In this document: piece by piece, positions 1 through 9,900 of the stretch
How the letters are laid out: the number at the start of each line of letters is the position of its first letter
How positions within the stretch are numbered: the first letter of the stretch is position 1
NCBI RefSeq assembly: GCF_002292295.1
Contig: NZ_DBBS01000018.1
Span: 124,001 to 188,000, forward strand
Direction of reading: 5' to 3'
DNA: 64,000 bases
DNA from: Sphingomonas sp. UBA978
GTDB lineage: Bacteria; Pseudomonadota; Alphaproteobacteria; Sphingomonadales; Sphingomonadaceae
Notes under the pieces: model-generated
Database searches by the model: none
What the model saw: only the letters and a program-made list of their open reading frames with translations
Told to the model about the DNA's origin: nothing
Program-made: the position numbers and the translations under genes

Positions 1-537
1 GGGCAGATGCGAGTTCTCCACCCGGTTATTCGCCCAACGACCTATCTCTTGGCGTTCGGCGTTGCCGAGCTCGTTCATCGCAGCACGGTAGCTGCGCAGA
101 CCATCGGTAGTGATTGTCTCAGGCGGGCCGTGGCGCTTCAGCGCCCTCTTCATAAAGGTGATTGCGGCCGCCTTGTCGTGGGACTTGGTAACGTAGCTTT
201 CCAGCACCTCGCCTTTGTGATCTACCGCTCGCCACAGGTAGACCATCTCGCCGTTCAGCTTCATGTACATTTCGTCCAAGTGCCAGCGCCGGTGGCGAAA
301 GTCACGCGTGTGGCCAATCCGCTTGCGGTGGACCTCGCCTGCAAACATCGGCCCGAACCTGTTCCACCACATCCGTACCGTCTCGTGACAGATGTCGATG
401 CCGCGCTCGAACAACAGGTCTTCCACGTTCCGCAGCGACAGCGGAAAGCGGACGTGCATCAGCGCCACCAGCCGGATCATCTCAGGTGATGAGTTGAAAT
501 AGCGGAAGGGCGATAAAAGTTTGCGAGGACGTGGCAT
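1..537 (-). CDS. IS6-family DDE transposase (3' end missing)
   Basis: The ATG at 537 opens a frame of 179 codons that stays open to base 1, so the C-terminus is outside the window. The visible part reads like an IS6/IS26-type transposase. It has a short N-terminal helix-turn-helix region with the motif RNVEDLLFERG. The catalytic core has DE within WHLDEMYMK (first Asp) and TTDGLRSY (second Asp), followed by NRVENSH, which precedes the expected final Glu outside the window. IS6 elements are about 800 bp with one transposase of about 235 aa, so roughly three quarters is present. Activity cannot be judged without the rest. Confidence 0.88.
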   Translation of the reverse strand, partial: MPRPRKLLSPFRYFNSSPEMIRLVALMHVRFPLSLRNVEDLLFERGIDICHETVRMWWNRFGPMFAGEVHRKRIGHTRDFRHRRWHLDEMYMKLNGEMVYLWRAVDHKGEVLESYVTKSHDKAAAITFMKRALKRHGPPETITTDGLRSYRAAMNELGNAERQEIGRWANNRVENSHLP

Positions 538-592
538 GACACCGCTCTACCCTGCCCTGATTATTAGCCAGTGCACTACGACTGACAGAGCC
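1..592 (-). mobile_element. IS6-family insertion sequence, truncated by the window edge
   Basis: The fragment holds a transposase reading leftwards off the window. Its right end is proposed at about 592, where the minus strand reads GGCTCTGTCAGTCG; IS6-family termini typically begin GG(C/A)NCTGT, so this fits as a terminal inverted repeat. The other end, and therefore any target duplication, lies outside the window. The family is inferred from the transposase; the exact boundary is uncertain by a few bases. Confidence 0.7.
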
Positions 593-888
593 ATCAAGAA
601 CTTTTTATCCCTTTCCCACTCCCATCTGCTGCAACATCGTCACGGCAAACGCATGTAAGAAACCGGCATAGTATGGATAGATGCTCCGCCGCTTCTCTGC
701 GACGGATATCTTCGTGATGGTCAGAGTGGCGATAGGCACCGGTCGGCGATAGGGGAGCCATCACGCGAAAATCGAGGGCCAGGATAATAGGCGTTGATCA
801 GCCGCGGTGAGATTGATGGCTAATATGTTGGGCGCGCGATGATCGCAGATGACTTCCGACATAAAACTCAAAGGCTTAGAAAAGCCAG
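593..888. other. Intergenic stretch with no recognisable gene
   Basis: These roughly 300 bases lie between the IS6 end and the tRNA-Ser gene. I see no convincing coding frame, hairpin terminator or family repeat. The base composition is somewhat more AT-rich than the surrounding genes, as expected for non-coding or IS-flanking DNA. Confidence 0.5.
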
Positions 889-979
889 TGGCGGAGCGGG
901 AGGGATTCGAACCCTCGATACGCTTTTGGCGTATACTCACTTTCCAGGCGAGCGCCTTCGACCACTCGGCCACCGCTCC
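889..979 (-). tRNA. tRNA-Ser (anticodon GGA)
   Basis: Read on the minus strand, the acceptor arm begins GGAGCGG at 979 and pairs with CCGCTCC near 899-893, followed by discriminator G and an encoded CCA at 891-889. The D arm has GGCCGAGTGGTCGAAGGC, the anticodon stem-loop is CTCGC-CTGGAAA-GTGAG with anticodon GGA, and the T arm contains GGTTCGAATCC. A long variable arm (about 18 nt, TATACGC/GCGTATC stem) is the class II signature of tRNA-Ser. It decodes UCC and UCU serine codons. Confidence 0.97.
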
Positions 980-1069
980 GCATGTCCTGGAAGTGGGGCG
1001 CCTAGCCTGTCCGCGGGCGCGCCGCAAGTGATTGCGCATGGCGGGCGGATCGGCCAGCCTGACGGCGCT

Positions 1070-1918
1070 ATGCTGAGCCTGATTCTCCTTGCCGCCGCGC
1101 CACTGGTGCAGACTGCCCCGGCGCCCGTGCCGAGTGACCCGATCGAGGCCGACTGGCGGGCGATTCCCGACGACGAGTTGCTGGTCGTTACGCTGGCCAG
1201 CGGGCGGCAGGTGGTGATCCGGCTCGCCGCGGCGATGGCGCCGCAGCATGTCGGCAATATCCGCACGCTCGCGCGCAGCCGCTGGTGGGACGACGCCAGC
1301 GTCTATCGCGTGCAGGAGAATTGGGTCGCGCAATGGGGCGACGCGAGCGAGAAGAAGCCGCTGCCCGCCGGCGTTACCGACCGGCCGGCCGCGGAGTTCG
1401 AGATCGCCGCGTTCCGGCCGGCGGTGCGGATGGGCAAGGCGGACAGCTATTCGACCGCGTCGGGGATCACCGCCGATGGCTGGCCGGTGGCGACGAACGG
1501 CACGCAGGCGTGGCTGACGCATTGCTACGGCATGGTCGGCGTCGCGCGCGATGCCCTGCCGAGCACCGGATCGGGCGCGGAGCTGTTCACGCCGATCGGC
1601 CAGTCGGCGCGGCGGCTGGACCGCAACTATACCGTCGTCGGCCGAATCGTGGAGGGCATGTCCTATCTGTCCGCCCTGCCCCGCAGCGAAGCTGCGATGG
1701 GCGTCTACGCGACGCCCGGCGAGCGGACCGGGATCGTATCGGTGCGTCTGGCGAGCGACCTGCCCGCCGGCGAACGGCCGCACTTCCAGTATCGCGCGGC
1801 GGACAATCCGCGCTTCGCCGCGGCCGTCGCGCGGCGCGAGCGTCCGGAGGCACCGACGATCGGCCTCGGCGGCGCCGCGATGTGCGACGTGCTGCCCGCG
1901 GTCAGGCGAGCGCCGTAA
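1070..1918 (+). CDS. Cyclophilin-type peptidyl-prolyl isomerase, exported
   Basis: The product is 282 aa. Residues 1-18 form a signal peptide (MLSLILLAAAPLVQTAPA), so it should act in the periplasm, catalysing cis-trans isomerisation of prolyl bonds during folding. The core resembles the cyclophilin fold, with the opening strands (residues about 36-60), a WWDDASVYRVQENWVAQWGD segment matching the family FYDGxxFHRVIPxFVxQGGD region, and a later RNYTVVGRIVEGMSYL segment. Some canonical active-site residues are replaced (VQ for IP after the Arg), so catalytic efficiency is uncertain. The ATG at 1070 is chosen because it yields a clean signal peptide; an in-frame GTG at 1028 is the alternative. 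It is transcribed away from the tRNA and converges on the Mla operon. Confidence 0.8.
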   Translation: MLSLILLAAAPLVQTAPAPVPSDPIEADWRAIPDDELLVVTLASGRQVVIRLAAAMAPQHVGNIRTLARSRWWDDASVYRVQENWVAQWGDASEKKPLPAGVTDRPAAEFEIAAFRPAVRMGKADSYSTASGITADGWPVATNGTQAWLTHCYGMVGVARDALPSTGSGAELFTPIGQSARRLDRNYTVVGRIVEGMSYLSALPRSEAAMGVYATPGERTGIVSVRLASDLPAGERPHFQYRAADNPRFAAAVARRERPEAPTIGLGGAAMCDVLPAVRRAP

Positions 1919-1921
1919 GCG

Positions 1922-2512
1922 TCAGCGTGCCGCGACCCAGGTCGCGACCTCGCCCGCCACGCGGTTGGCGGCCTGGCTGAGTGCCGTCCCCGCATTGGCG
2001 GCATCGATCGCCGACACCGGCACCCGCGCCTCGAACCGGCGCTTCTCCACCGTCTCGGCACCGGCCCGGGTCAGCGCCGCGTCATAGGTCACCACCGCCT
2101 CGCGCGTCGTCGCGTCGAGGCCGAACCGGCGCAACTCGCCGGCCAGCGTTGCGCTGGGGTCGCTGATCGACTGGACGGTCGAGAGCACCACCATGTTGCT
2201 GCGCGCCGACACCGTGTCCGACAGCAACCGCGCGAACAAACGGGCGGGCGGCTCGCTCCATTGCGCATCCTCGACATAGGCGATCGTCGTCGGCGTCGCC
2301 TGCACCGGCACGCGCGCGCCGGCGATCGAGGTCGGCGTCGACGGCACCTGGATCGTGATCGAGCGCGCCTTGGCGGAATTCTGCTCGGCGCCGACCGCGG
2401 GACCCGACGTCGTCTCGAGCGTCAGCAGCGAGGGCGGCGGCTTGGCGCCGAAGCTGATGCAGCCGGCGAGCGGCAGCGCCGCAACAGCGAGGAGGAGAAG
2501 CCTGGTCTTCAT
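1922..2512 (-). CDS. ABC-type transport auxiliary lipoprotein of the Mla-like operon
   Basis: This 196-aa protein starts with a lipoprotein signal whose lipobox LAGC ends at Cys17, so the mature protein should be lipid-anchored in the envelope. The rest matches the shape of the PqiC/YrbC-associated auxiliary lipoprotein family: an N-terminal strand region, a conserved WSEPPARLFARLLSD segment at about 85-99, and a C-terminal helix. It is the last gene of an operon, only 4 bases after mlaD, and likely contacts the MCE protein or links it to the outer membrane. The family assignment is by resemblance; the precise partner is inferred from position. Confidence 0.85.
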   Translation of the reverse strand: MKTRLLLLAVAALPLAGCISFGAKPPPSLLTLETTSGPAVGAEQNSAKARSITIQVPSTPTSIAGARVPVQATPTTIAYVEDAQWSEPPARLFARLLSDTVSARSNMVVLSTVQSISDPSATLAGELRRFGLDATTREAVVTYDAALTRAGAETVEKRRFEARVPVSAIDAANAGTALSQAANRVAGEVATWVAAR

Positions 2513-2516
2513 GATC

Positions 2517-3479
2517 TCACTTGCCCTTGTAGTCGGGGAGCTTCTGCTGGCCGATCAGCGAGCTGGCACCGCCCTGATCGACCTTGTCGGCGATCGACGA
2601 CAGCGCGGTCGCGGTGACGCGCAGGTCGCGGACCAGCCGGTTCGCCTCCGGGATCGTCTGCTTCGAGAAGGTCTGCAGGCCCGGCCGCGCATCCTGGATC
2701 GCCGCGTTGAGCGTCTCGGTGCTCTGCTGCGCCGAAGCGATCGTCTTGTTGAGGCTTTGCAGCGTCGGCTTGACGTCCTCGGCGAGCACGCCGTTGGTCG
2801 TGTCGGCGAGCTTGCCGATCGACTGCGCCGCGTCGCCCGCCTGCTGGATCGCGATGCGGGTCTGCGCCAGCGTCGCGGCGATTTCCGGCCCGCGATCGGC
2901 GAGTGCATCGGTCAGGCGATTGGTGTTGTCGAGGATGCCCGCGATCGACGCCTGGTTGCGGTCGGTCAGCAGGCCGGTCAGCCGCTCGGTCAACGTCGAC
3001 AGGCGCTCGAGCAGCTGCGGCGCACTGTTCAGGATCGCGCCGATGCCGCCCTGTTTGGTCGGGATCACCGGCACGCCATAGGGGCATTGCGTTGCATCCG
3101 GCTGTTCGGGACAGGCGATCGGCGGCGCACCCTTGCGCGCGCCGTCCAGCGCGACGGTGCTGGTGCCCGTGAAGCTGCCGAGGATCGTCGCGGTCGTACC
3201 CTGCAGGATCGGCGTTTCGTCTTTCACCGTCACCCGCACGCGGACGAACTGGGGATCGGGCTTCCACAGGGCGATCGTCTTCACCTGTCCGGTCGGTACG
3301 CCCGAATAGGTGACCGTCGACCCCACAGCGACGCCATCGACGGACTGTTTGAAGAAGATGTCATATTCGCGTTCGCTCGCGCCGCCGAGGCGGGCGATCC
3401 AGACGGTGAAGATCGCCAGCACGGCGAGCAGGATCAGCACGACGGCGCCGACGATCACATGGTTGGAACGGGTTTCCAT
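2517..3479 (-). CDS. mlaD: MlaD family MCE-domain lipid-transport protein
   Basis: The product is 320 aa. One N-terminal membrane helix (about residues 8-31) precedes an MCE domain (about 38-120) with the typical VDGVAVGSTVTYSGVPTGQV stretch. A long helical C-terminal part rich in Ala, Gln and Thr follows. MlaD-type proteins form hexameric rings in the periplasm that pass phospholipids between the membranes and the MlaFE transporter. The start codon overlaps the stop of the ATPase gene by one base (TGATG), which implies translational coupling. The C-terminal extension is longer than in E. coli MlaD (about 183 aa) and resembles the larger MCE proteins of alphaproteobacteria. Confidence 0.9.
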   Translation of the reverse strand: METRSNHVIVGAVVLILLAVLAIFTVWIARLGGASEREYDIFFKQSVDGVAVGSTVTYSGVPTGQVKTIALWKPDPQFVRVRVTVKDETPILQGTTATILGSFTGTSTVALDGARKGAPPIACPEQPDATQCPYGVPVIPTKQGGIGAILNSAPQLLERLSTLTERLTGLLTDRNQASIAGILDNTNRLTDALADRGPEIAATLAQTRIAIQQAGDAAQSIGKLADTTNGVLAEDVKPTLQSLNKTIASAQQSTETLNAAIQDARPGLQTFSKQTIPEANRLVRDLRVTATALSSIADKVDQGGASSLIGQQKLPDYKGK

Positions 3480-4375
3480 CAGTCGCTACTCGCCTTTTCG
3501 GCCGGTTCGGTCGTCGCCGCGGCCGGACTTGCCGCGATCTGCTGTGTCTTCACGTCGGTCGGATGCGCTGCGGCATGCGCGTCCTTGGTGGCGACGGCGG
3601 CGCGGCCGCGCGGTCCCCGGAAATATTCCTGGATCCACGGGTGGTCGAGCGCCAGAAGCTCGTCGATCGTGCCGACCGCGATCACCTTCTTGTCCGCCAG
3701 CACCGCCACCCGGTCGCAGATCGCATAGAGCGTATCGAGATCGTGGGTGATGAGGAAGACGGTGAGGCCCAATGTCTTCTGAAGCGATTTCGTCAGATCG
3801 TCGAACGCCGCGGCACCGATCGGGTCGAGCCCGGCGGTCGGTTCGTCGAGGAACAGCAGTTCGGGATCGAGCGCCAGTGCGCGGGCGAGGCCGGCGCGCT
3901 TCTTCATGCCACCCGACAGCTCGGCGGGAAATTTCGGCCCGGCGTCGGGCGCGAGGCCGGTCATCACGACCTTGTACGCCGCGATCTCCGCCATCAGCGC
4001 CGGGTTCATGTCGCCATAGAATTCGCGCAACGGCACCTCAACGTTCTCGGCGACGGTCAGCGTCGAGAACAGGGCGCCGCCCTGGAACAGCACGCCCCAG
4101 CGTTTTCGGATGTCGGTCGCCTCGGTTTCCTCGCGTCCGATCGTCGGTTCGCCGAAGACGGTGATCTCGCCCGCGACCGGGGTCTGCAGACCGATGATCG
4201 AGCGCATCAGCACCGATTTGCCGGTGCCCGAGCCCCCGACCACGCCAAGGATCTCGCCCCGCCGTACGTCGAGGTCGAGATTGTCGTGGATGACCGCCTC
4301 GCCAAAGGCGTTCTTCAGGCCGCGGACCTGGATGATATGTTCGTCGGCGTCGTGATCGGTGGCGGAAGCGGGCAT
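3479..4375 (-). CDS. mlaF: Mla-type ABC transporter ATP-binding protein
   Basis: The 298-aa protein is a single ABC ATPase. Walker A is GGSGTGKS (residues 47-54), the signature is LSGGMKKRAGLARAL, and Walker B is LLFLDEPTAGLDP, followed by an H-loop in FLITHDLDTL. It energises phospholipid transfer with the permease encoded just upstream, and acts on the cytoplasmic face of the inner membrane. The ATG at 4375 sits in a TGATG overlap with the permease stop, which settles the start; a longer open frame upstream merely runs through the permease gene. A Pro/Ala-rich tail (about 40 aa) follows the ABC domain. Confidence 0.93.
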   Translation of the reverse strand: MPASATDHDADEHIIQVRGLKNAFGEAVIHDNLDLDVRRGEILGVVGGSGTGKSVLMRSIIGLQTPVAGEITVFGEPTIGREETEATDIRKRWGVLFQGGALFSTLTVAENVEVPLREFYGDMNPALMAEIAAYKVVMTGLAPDAGPKFPAELSGGMKKRAGLARALALDPELLFLDEPTAGLDPIGAAAFDDLTKSLQKTLGLTVFLITHDLDTLYAICDRVAVLADKKVIAVGTIDELLALDHPWIQEYFRGPRGRAAVATKDAHAAAHPTDVKTQQIAASPAAATTEPAEKASSD

Positions 4376-5475
4376 CAGTTCCACCCCACCCAAGTGAAGA
4401 AGACGGCGAAGAAGGCGTCGAGGACGATCACGAGGAAGATCGCCTGCACCACCGCCGACGTGGTGCGCAGGCCGACCTGCTCCGCGTCCGATTCGACCAG
4501 CATGCCCTGGAAGCAGCCGGCGATCGCGATGATCGCGCCGAACACCGGCGCCTTGATGAGGCCGATGTACAGATCGGTGATCGGCACGACCTCGCGGATG
4601 CGCTGGATGAAGGTGACCGGCGGGATATCGAGCGAGACCCAGCACAACAGGCCGCCACCGATGATCGCGATCAGCGACGCATAGAAGCCGAGCAGCGGCA
4701 TGAGCAGCACCGCCGCGATCGTCCGCGGCAACACCAGCGCCTCCATCGGCGACACGCCGATGGTGCGCATCGCATCGATTTCCTCGGTCAGCTTCATCGT
4801 GCCGAGCTGCGCGGCAAAGGCGGAGCCGGACCGGCCGGCGACCATGATCGCCGTCATCAGGACGCCGAGTTCGCGCAGGGTGAGGCGACCGATGAGGTTG
4901 ATCGTGAACACCTCCGCGCCGAACTGGCGGAGCTGCACCGCGCCCTGTTGGGCGATGACGATGCCGATCAGGAAGCTCATCAGCCCGACGATGGCCAGCG
5001 CCTGGACGCCGACCACCTCGAACCGGTGGACGGTCGCGTTGAAGCGGAAGCGGCTGGGATGGCGGACGATATTGACGAAGGCGATCGTCGTCGCGCCCAT
5101 GAAGCCGAGCAGGCCGTACAGGGTGCGCAGGCTGATGACGACCGCATCGCCGATCTCGCCGAGCAGGCGGCTGAACGCGTTGGACGAACGATCGGGCAAG
5201 GCGACCGGCTGGTCGGCGGCGACGACCGAATCGAGCAGGAAGCGCCCATCCTCGTCCAGCCCGTCGATCGGCGCGTCATGCCGGCTGGCGAGCCGGTGGA
5301 CGACCCAGGCGCCGACGGTGTCGATCCGGCCGACGCCGCTGAGGTCGATCCGCTCGACCGGGCCGGGCAGAGAATCGAGACGATCCGGCAGCTTGCCGAG
5401 CGTCCGCAACAGCAGGTCACCGGAAAAGCGAAGGGTTCCGCCGCTGTCCTGCTCGAATTCGGCTGTGGCGCTCAT
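4375..5475 (-). CDS. mlaE: Mla-type ABC transporter permease with fused STAS domain
   Basis: The product is 366 aa. Residues 1 to about 95 look like a STAS domain (strand LRFSGDLLLRTLG, then RIDLSGVGRIDTVGAWVVHRL), the role played by separate MlaB in E. coli. The rest is the MlaE permease with about five hydrophobic helices and the family-typical segment LIGRLTLRELGVLMTAIMVAGRSGSAFAAQLG. It forms the membrane channel part of the MlaFED complex. It is the first gene of the four-gene operon and overlaps mlaF by one base. No mlaC is adjacent, so any periplasmic shuttle must be encoded elsewhere. Confidence 0.93.
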   Translation of the reverse strand: MSATAEFEQDSGGTLRFSGDLLLRTLGKLPDRLDSLPGPVERIDLSGVGRIDTVGAWVVHRLASRHDAPIDGLDEDGRFLLDSVVAADQPVALPDRSSNAFSRLLGEIGDAVVISLRTLYGLLGFMGATTIAFVNIVRHPSRFRFNATVHRFEVVGVQALAIVGLMSFLIGIVIAQQGAVQLRQFGAEVFTINLIGRLTLRELGVLMTAIMVAGRSGSAFAAQLGTMKLTEEIDAMRTIGVSPMEALVLPRTIAAVLLMPLLGFYASLIAIIGGGLLCWVSLDIPPVTFIQRIREVVPITDLYIGLIKAPVFGAIIAIAGCFQGMLVESDAEQVGLRTTSAVVQAIFLVIVLDAFFAVFFTWVGWN

Positions 5476-5557
5476 CAGGGTCGCTTCTGCGGCAAGTCGG
5501 CGGGGACGGCAAGGCGTTTAACATACGCGACGGTCCGATTCTTCGCCGTCCGTCGCA

Positions 5558-6823
5558 TCATAACAGGACGTCCACCGTGTGGATGACGAGGCCGACGAGG
5601 CCGCCGACCAGCGTACCGTTGATGCGGATATATTGCAGGTCGCGGCCGACGGCATTCTCCAGCCGCGACGTGATGGTGCGCGCGTCCCAGCCCCGGACCG
5701 TCTCCGACACCAGCCGGACGATGCCGTCGCCGTAATCCGCCGCGACGCCGACGATCGCGCGGCGGACGAAGCGGTTGATCGTGCGTGCCAGCCGCGGGTC
5801 CTGCGTCAGCGTGCCGCCGAGCTGGCGCAGGATGTCGCCCAATTGCCCGGCCATCGCGCCTTCGGGATCGCGCGCGATCGCGAGCAATGCGGCGCGCGCC
5901 GATTCCCACAGGCCGTCGAGCCAGCGCTGCATCGCCGGATTGGCGATCAGTTCGACCTTCATCGCCTCGACCCGGGCACGGGTGACGGGATCGAACTGCA
6001 GGTCCCAGGCGAGGCGATCGAGCCCCTCTTCCGCCTTCAGCCGCAGCGGGTGCTGCGGATCGTCGGCCATGTCGGCGATCAGCTTGTCGAGGCCCGCGAT
6101 CAGCTTGTCCGCCACCGTCTCGTCGAGCCCGGTCCAGCGCAGGATCGACCCGGCGCGGTCGTGGACCATCTGGCGGATGAGATGTTCGTTGGCGGACAGC
6201 GCCTTGGCGCCCCAGCGGATCGCACCGTCGAGCAGCGGCGCGTGGCGCTGCTCGGCGAGCGCGGCCTGCATGACCCGGCCGAGGATCGGCGAAACGTCCG
6301 TCTCGCGCAGCCGCGCGGCGATCCCCGCCTTGACCATGCCGCCGAGCCGCTGCGGATCGAGGCCGTCGAGCACCTGCGCGACCAGCTTCGAGGCGCCCTG
6401 ACGGAAGCGGCCCCCTGCCCCCTCGGCCGGATCGGTCAGCCAGCGCGCGATCGCGCTGGCGACGTCGACGCGGCGCATGCGGCGGCTAATGACCGCAGGC
6501 TGGAGGAAGTTGGTGCGCAGGAATTGCGCCAGCGTGTCGCCGATCCGGTCCTTGTTGCGCGGCACGATCGCGGTGTGCGGGATCGGCAGGCCGAGCGGAT
6601 GGCGGAACAGCGCGGTGACCGCGAACCAGTCGGCGAGGCCGCCGACCATCGCCGCCTCGCTGAATGCCTGGACGAAGCCGACCCAGGGATACACTGGCGC
6701 GAAATGACGGCTGGCGAGGAACACCGCCGCCATCGCCAGCAACAGGCCCCCCGCGATCAACCGCATCCGCACGAGGGCGGGCGGGGCCGCCTCGGTGGCG
6801 TTGCTGCGGGGAATGGGGGTCAT
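5558..6823 (-). CDS. DUF445 family membrane protein
   Basis: The 421-aa protein has one or two N-terminal hydrophobic segments (about 18-40) and the conserved DUF445 segment GFVQAFSEAAMVGGLADWFAVTALFRHPLG at about 49-78 (quoted in pieces here: GGLADWFAVTALFRHPLG). A long helical middle and a C-terminal hydrophobic segment containing YIRINGTLVGGLVGLVIHT follow, as in YjiN-like proteins. Function is unknown for the family. It lies 82 bases upstream of mlaE on the same strand and could share transcription with the Mla operon, although no overlap enforces this. Confidence 0.9.
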   Translation of the reverse strand: MTPIPRSNATEAAPPALVRMRLIAGGLLLAMAAVFLASRHFAPVYPWVGFVQAFSEAAMVGGLADWFAVTALFRHPLGLPIPHTAIVPRNKDRIGDTLAQFLRTNFLQPAVISRRMRRVDVASAIARWLTDPAEGAGGRFRQGASKLVAQVLDGLDPQRLGGMVKAGIAARLRETDVSPILGRVMQAALAEQRHAPLLDGAIRWGAKALSANEHLIRQMVHDRAGSILRWTGLDETVADKLIAGLDKLIADMADDPQHPLRLKAEEGLDRLAWDLQFDPVTRARVEAMKVELIANPAMQRWLDGLWESARAALLAIARDPEGAMAGQLGDILRQLGGTLTQDPRLARTINRFVRRAIVGVAADYGDGIVRLVSETVRGWDARTITSRLENAVGRDLQYIRINGTLVGGLVGLVIHTVDVLL

Positions 6824-6893
6824 CGGTGAAACAATCCCCGAACCGCGGGAATGTTCAAGAGGGATCGGCGGGAGATCGCCGCCCCGCCCCCTT

Positions 6894-6921
6894 CGTCATC
6901 CCCGCCCGCGCGGGAATGACG
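6894..6921. repeat. GTCATCCC-type palindromic repeat, single copy
   Basis: A 28-base near-perfect palindrome (CGTCATCCCCGC at the left, GCGGGAATGACG at the right) lies between the RND pump gene and the DUF445 gene. Related copies occur at 14945-15040, 35548-35641 and 62030-62132. It can fold as a hairpin and may act as a weak terminator for the pump operon, but it lacks a U-tract. Confidence 0.7.
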
Positions 6922-6955
6922 ATATTGGAGCGACCGGAATATCCCCGATACGCCG

Positions 6956-9900
6956 TCACTCCGCCGGCTGTTCGCCCTCGTGACCAAGGCGGCCGGCGGG
7001 GACCGGGCCGATTGTCGGGATGTGCGGGCCGGCGATGCCGACCACGGTGCTGCCGTCGTCGCCGGGGCGATAGGTGAGCAGGCGCCGGCCGAGCCGCGGC
7101 CCGACATAGCGTTCGATCCCGACCGCAAGACTGAATGCCGCCGGCACGATCACCAGCGTCAGCAAAGTCGACAGGATCAGCCCGCCGATCACGACGATTC
7201 CCATCGGCGCGCGCCAAGACCCGTCGCCGCCGAGGGACAGCGCCGTCGGGATCATGCCGGCGACCATGGCGACGGTGGTCATCACGATCGGCTGTGCGCG
7301 CTTGTGGCCGGCATCGATGATCGCGGTGAGCGAATCGACGCCCTTGTTCATCTCCTCCAGCGCGAAGTCGATCAACAGGATCGAATTCTTCGCGACGATG
7401 CCGAGCAGCATCAGCAGGCCGATGAACACCGGCAGCGACAGCGGATTGCCCGTCGCCCAGAGCGCGATCAGCCCGCCCAGCGGCGCGAGCAGCAGCGAGG
7501 CCATGTTGACGAACGGCGGCAGCGCGCGGCGATAGAGCAGCACCAGTACCGCGAAGACGAGGAAGGTGCCGGAGACGACCGCGACGACGAAGTTGGTCAG
7601 CATCTCCTGCTGCCACTTCGCCTGCCCCAGCGTCAGCCGGTTTACGCCGAGCGGCAGGTTCTTCATGATCGGCAGATTGTCGATCTGCTTCTGCGCGATG
7701 CCGGAGACGATGCCGGGCGCGAGATCGGCGCCGACCGCGATGCGGCGCTGCTGGTTGACGCGGTCGATCTGCGTCGGGCCGGAACCGAGGCTGATGTCGG
7801 CGATCAGCGACAGCGGCACCGAACCGCCGGACTGGGTCGCGACCGGCAGGTTCTGGATCGTCGACAGCTCGGTCCGCGCGCCCTGGTCGAGCGCGACGCG
7901 GATCGGCACCTGACGGTCGGAGAGCGAGAAGCGTGCCGAATTCTGGTCGATGTCGCCCAGCGTCGCGATGCGGATCGCGCTGGACAGCGCCTGCGTCGTC
8001 ACGCCGAGGTTGGCGGCGAGGTCGAAGCGCGGACGGATCACGATCTCGGGCCGCTGGAGGTTGCCCGAGATGCGCGGCTGGCTGAGCGTCGGCAGCGTCG
8101 CCATCTGATCGACCAGCGTGCTCGCGGTCTTCTGCAACAGGTCGGGATCGTCGCCGCCGAGCACGATCGTCATGTCGCGGCCCGACGAACCCCAGCCGAA
8201 CTGCGAGCGGAAGCCGACGCGGGCATCGGCGATCCGGGCGAGTTCGGGCGCAAGGTTGCGTTCGAATTCGGTGCTGGTGACTTTGCGGTCGTCGCGCAGC
8301 GTCGCGGTGACGCGGCCGGTGTTGACGCCCTGCCCGCCGCCCGTGCGGGCATAGACCGACGACACCTCGGGCTGGCGGCGCAGCAGGTCGGCGACGCGGG
8401 TGACGACCGCATCGGTCTGGGCCAGCGTGGTGCCGGGGACCATCTCGATCGTCGCGGTCGAATCGTCGTTGTTCTGCGGCGGCTGGAACTGCATCGGCAC
8501 CGCGCCGAACATCAGGATGGTGGCGACGAAGGTCAGGACGCCGAGGCCCATGATCCAGACGCGGTGATCGCGCCAGCGGCTGGTGACGCGGTGGTAGCCG
8601 CCGCGCGCCGCGCTCGCCTTCTGCTTCGCGCTGTCCAGCGTCCAGCGCAGCACCGCCATATAGGCGTCCATCGCGCGCCCCTCGCCATGGCTGGCGTGGC
8701 CGAAGCTCTTGAGGAAATAGGCGGCGATCATCGGCGTGATGAGCCGCGCGACGGCGAGGCTCATCAGCACCGACACGACGACGGTGAGGCCGAAATTCTG
8801 GAAATACTGGCCCGAGATGCCCGGCATCAGGCTGACCGGCATGAACACCGCGACGATCGACATGGTGGTGGCGAGCACGGCGAGGCCGATCTCGTCCGCG
8901 GCGTCGATCGACGCCTGATAGGCGGATTTGCCCATCCGCATGTGCCGGACGATATTCTCGATCTCGACGATCGCGTCGTCGACCAGCACGCCGGCGACGA
9001 GGCTGAGGCCGAGCAGCGTCATCTGGTTGAGATTGAACCCGAGCAATTCCATGAACCAGAAGGTCGGGATCGCCGACAGCGGGATCGCCAGCGCCGAGAT
9101 CATCGTCGCGCGCCAGTCGCGCAGGAACAGCAGCACGACGAGCACCGCGAGCACGGCGCCCTCGATCATTGCGTGGATCGCCGATTCGTATTGCGCCTCG
9201 GTGTATTTGACGCTGTTCGAGCGGAGCACGAAATGGACGCCCGGATTGCGCTTCTCCAGCGCCTCCAGCTTCTTGACCGCCTCGTTGAAGACGCTGACGT
9301 CGGAGGCACCCTTGGCACGCTGGAAGTCGAAGCTGATCGCCTGACGCCCGTCGACCGCGGCGCGGCTGCGCTGTTCGGCATAGAGATCGCGGACGGTGGC
9401 GATGTCGCCGAGCCGGACCGTGCGGCCGCCGCCCACGTTGATGAGCGTCTGGGCCAGCTGGTTGGCGTTCCGGGCGTTGCCGAGCACGCGCACCGACTGT
9501 TCGGAGCCGGCGATCTCGGCCCGGCCGCCTGCCGCGTTGAGGTTGATCTGGCGCAGCTGCTGGTTGACCTGGCTCGCGGTCAGGCCCTGGCTTTGCAGCT
9601 TGAGCGGATCGAGGATGACGCGGATCTCGCGGCTGACGCCGCCGTTGCGGTTGACCGCGGCCATGCCGGAAACCGACAGCAATTCCTTGGCGACGGTGTT
9701 GTCGATGTACCAGCTGAGCTGTTCGACGGTCATGTCGCTGGCGATCGCCGAATAGCTGGCGAGATCCTGATCGGTCGTGTCGGCGCGGAAGATCTGCGGT
9801 TCGAGGATGCCTTCGGGCAGATCGCTGCGGATCTGCGCGATCTTGTCGCGGGTGTCGTTGACGGCGCGGTCGATCGGCGTGCCGATGGCGAGCTGGACGA

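Noticed and set aside
761..1783. A minus-strand open frame across the tRNA-Ser gene and the isomerase gene
   Set aside because: It runs through a tRNA, which is incompatible with a normal coding gene, and its product is not recognisable.
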